Notes under the pieces: model-generated | Database searches by the model: none | What the model saw: the letters and a program-made list of their open reading frames with translations, nothing else | What the model was told of the DNA's origin: nothing | Part shown: piece after piece, positions 4,804 through 6,243 of the stretch | How the letters are laid out: each line of letters begins with the position of its first letter | How positions within the stretch are numbered: the first letter of the stretch is position 1 | Source of the DNA: Deltaproteobacteria bacterium | GTDB lineage: Bacteria > Desulfobacterota > Syntrophia > Syntrophales > Fen-1087 | Direction of reading: 5' to 3' | Length of the DNA: 6,243 nt | Assembly (NCBI GenBank): GCA_026388595.1 | Contig: JAPLJM010000161.1 | Coordinates: 1-6,243, forward strand | Made by a program: the position numbers and the translations under genes

Positions 4804-5889
4804 TCATTTATAAGCGGTGAAATCTACCCCGCGCATCCGTCCCCGCTCCGTGAACCAGTCATCCTCGGTAAAGGGAGGCGGTGTCAATGCGGTTTGTTCT
4901 TTACGGATCAGTTGGATGGCTTCCGTCGGGCACTTGCTGATGCAAAGACCGCAACCGATGCACCGATCCTCAATCACCGCATAGGAATCACCCGCTTCTG
5001 CGATAGCGCCGACCTGACAGCGTTCACTTGCACAGATGCCGCAACCAATGCAGAGCCCTGAATCAATCTTGGCGAAGTAATGGGCGTTGACGACCATCGA
5101 TGCCGGGATGCCGAATTCATTGATGGACCGGAGGACGCCGCAGCAACATTTGCAGCAGTTGCAGATATAAATCTGACCGACCTGGACGTTGCCCGTCATG
5201 TGGACCAGCCCCGCCTCTTCCGCCTTGCTCAGCAAGGCATAAGCCTCATCCTTCGTGATTTTGCGGCCCAGAGGGGATTTGTCAAAGACCCCTGGCACCG
5301 GGGCGATTCCCAGGCAAACCTCCAACGGTCTGTCACAGGGTTCGCCGAGGAGGCCCCGCTCTTTTTTGCAAATACACTCATTGACAATAAAGGATTGACC
5401 GTTTTCGATAATGGTGGAGACCTTCTCATACGGCAGGGCCTCCTGTTGAAAGGGGATAACTTCTTCCACGGCGAGCGTCTGCATCAATTGCGGTTTTTTC
5501 GTAAAAAACTGCGCGCTGTATGTCGGCCAGTATTCTTCAACCAGTTCAGCAAAGGCTTTGTCAATGCGGCCGAGCTGAAATTCATAGATTCCGAAGACCC
5601 AGGGCAGCATCTTGAAAAAACGTGTTTTACCCAGTTTGATCAAAAAGATCTGCCCGGCGATCGCCATGGCCAGTAATATCCCCTCGAGACCCTCCAAAGG
5701 CCGGCCCGTGCGATCGGCGATTTCCTGGGTTGTTTCAAAGGTCAACCGCATATCGCAAAAGAGGTCTGCCTGTTCGGGTGTAAAAACCCTCTTCAGCAGC
5801 TTGATTTCCACACCGCTTTCCGTTGGGGGAAACCCATTGGGCAGCGTATCCAGTACCTTGGCCAATCTGTAATAGACATCATCATTCAT
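4804..5889 (-). CDS. 4Fe-4S ferredoxin-type protein with an N-terminal helical domain and extra cysteine clusters
   Basis: This soluble protein of 361 residues has no signal peptide. The N-terminal third (about 30-105) is helical and resembles a winged-helix segment (TTQEIADRTGRPLEGLEGIL). The middle carries a four-Cys set, C172, C174, C185 and C192 (CIC, then GEPCDRPLEVC), and a dense cluster CNCCKCCC at 243-250. The C-terminus has two ferredoxin motifs: C280-C283-C286-C291 (CIGCGICASERC, with four rather than three residues before the last Cys) and C310-C313-C316-C320-P321 (CIGCGLCISKCP). These should bind two 4Fe-4S clusters, and the other Cys may bind a further metal centre. I recognise this general form from deltaproteobacterial genomes, where its reaction is undefined; electron transfer is likely. 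The start at 5889 has AGGA (complement of 5896-5899) 6 nt upstream. It ends just before the promoter of the next block. Nothing in the sequence ties it to the signalling genes. Confidence 0.9.
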   Translation of the reverse strand: MNDDVYYRLAKVLDTLPNGFPPTESGVEIKLLKRVFTPEQADLFCDMRLTFETTQEIADRTGRPLEGLEGILLAMAIAGQIFLIKLGKTRFFKMLPWVFGIYEFQLGRIDKAFAELVEEYWPTYSAQFFTKKPQLMQTLAVEEVIPFQQEALPYEKVSTIIENGQSFIVNECICKKERGLLGEPCDRPLEVCLGIAPVPGVFDKSPLGRKITKDEAYALLSKAEEAGLVHMTGNVQVGQIYICNCCKCCCGVLRSINEFGIPASMVVNAHYFAKIDSGLCIGCGICASERCQVGAIAEAGDSYAVIEDRCIGCGLCISKCPTEAIQLIRKEQTALTPPPFTEDDWFTERGRMRGVDFTAYK

Positions 5890-5966
5890 ATTTTATCCTT
5901 TTGAGACGAAATGAGGCTTTTTGTTGAGTCGCCAGGTATCATAATGTGGATTTTTTTGCAAAGCCA

Positions 5967-6243
5967 TTACTGCTGGTTTTTGTCACCGCTGACGACGACT
6001 TTGAATAGGGCGCTTTTCGCGGGGGCGGTGTTTTTCTCCCAGGGGCGGACGTATTTCAGATCGATTGTTGTTTCGCCCGTTCCCACGGCCTTGAAGGTCC
6101 AGATTTCCCTGCCGCCGGCACCCACAAGGCCGGATTTATCTCCCCGATATTGATTGTCGATGAACTGAATAACGCCGTCTTCCGGAGGTTTGCCCAGTTG
6201 CCAGATGTAACCGGTGGTCGGGTTTGAGCGGAGCGTCAGGGCA
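5967..6243 (-). CDS. Chagasin-type (MEROPS I42) cysteine protease inhibitor, C-terminal part
   Basis: The 92 visible codons end at the TAA at 5969-5967; the start lies beyond the right edge. The three inhibitory loops that define the chagasin/ICP family are present in order: SNPTTGYIWQL near the visible start, a Gly-rich loop GAGGREIWTF in the middle, and YVRPWEKN near the end, followed by a final strand ALFKVVVSG. In characterised members these loops insert into the active site of papain-like cysteine proteases. Bacterial versions usually carry a signal peptide or lipobox, which would be in the missing N-terminus, so location cannot be judged here. The ferredoxin gene begins 77 bp downstream on the same strand. 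No clear terminator is seen in that gap. A TATGAT on the minus strand (complement of 5938-5943) could be a -10 box for the ferredoxin, but it lacks a good -35. Confidence 0.9.
   Translation of the reverse strand, partial: ALTLRSNPTTGYIWQLGKPPEDGVIQFIDNQYRGDKSGLVGAGGREIWTFKAVGTGETTIDLKYVRPWEKNTAPAKSALFKVVVSGDKNQQ

Noticed and set aside
4535..4807. Open frame of 90 codons on the minus strand spanning the leader and the start of the NTPase gene
   Set aside because: Its start lies upstream of the predicted promoter and overlaps the ferredoxin stop, it has no ribosome site, and its end runs out of frame into the NTPase gene. The product looks random.
5080..5676. Open frame of 198 codons on the plus strand opposite the ferredoxin gene
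   Set aside because: The opposite strand encodes ordered cysteine motifs of a ferredoxin; this frame is a by-product of that composition.

Overview
The window looks like a chromosomal segment of an anaerobic, moderately GC-rich bacterium, most likely a deltaproteobacterium (Desulfobacterota, perhaps the Syntrophales or Desulfobacterales). This is inference: the main clue is the 361-residue ferredoxin with an N-terminal helical domain and extra cysteine clusters, a type I associate with sulfate reducers and syntrophs. No rRNA, tRNA, mobile element or CRISPR array was seen, and no stretch longer than about 250 bases lacks a gene.

Layout. Bases 1-253 (minus) hold the N-terminus of an ABC-2 type permease that runs off the left edge. 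A roughly 245-bp divergent control region follows, with back-to-back TTGACA boxes. Bases 500-1279 (plus) encode a PP2C-type Ser/Thr phosphatase. Twenty bases later, and convergent with it, comes a minus-strand block read from right to left. It begins with a 552-residue protein that joins a P-loop NTPase (STAND/AAA-like) to a C-terminal RsbW-type anti-sigma kinase domain (2932-4590). Next is a 120-residue STAS anti-sigma-factor antagonist (2487-2849). Last is a GAF plus HD-GYP protein (1300-2490), whose ATG overlaps the STAS stop codon. Upstream of the block, on the same strand, are the ferredoxin (4804-5889) and the C-terminal part of a chagasin-type (I42) protease inhibitor that enters from the right edge (5967-6243).

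How the genes may work together. RsbW-like kinase, STAS antagonist and a PP2C phosphatase are the three parts of a partner-switching circuit. Here the kinase is fused to an NTPase that could act as its sensor or switch. No sigma factor is present, and the gene translationally coupled to STAS is a predicted cyclic di-GMP phosphodiesterase. My reading is a partner-switching circuit that may control c-di-GMP turnover rather than, or as well as, a sigma factor. The circuit appears to have its own near-consensus sigma-70 promoter (4757-4785), which carries three alternating GGTCA half-sites 21-22 bp apart. The link between the phosphatase and the STAS protein is inferred from proximity only.
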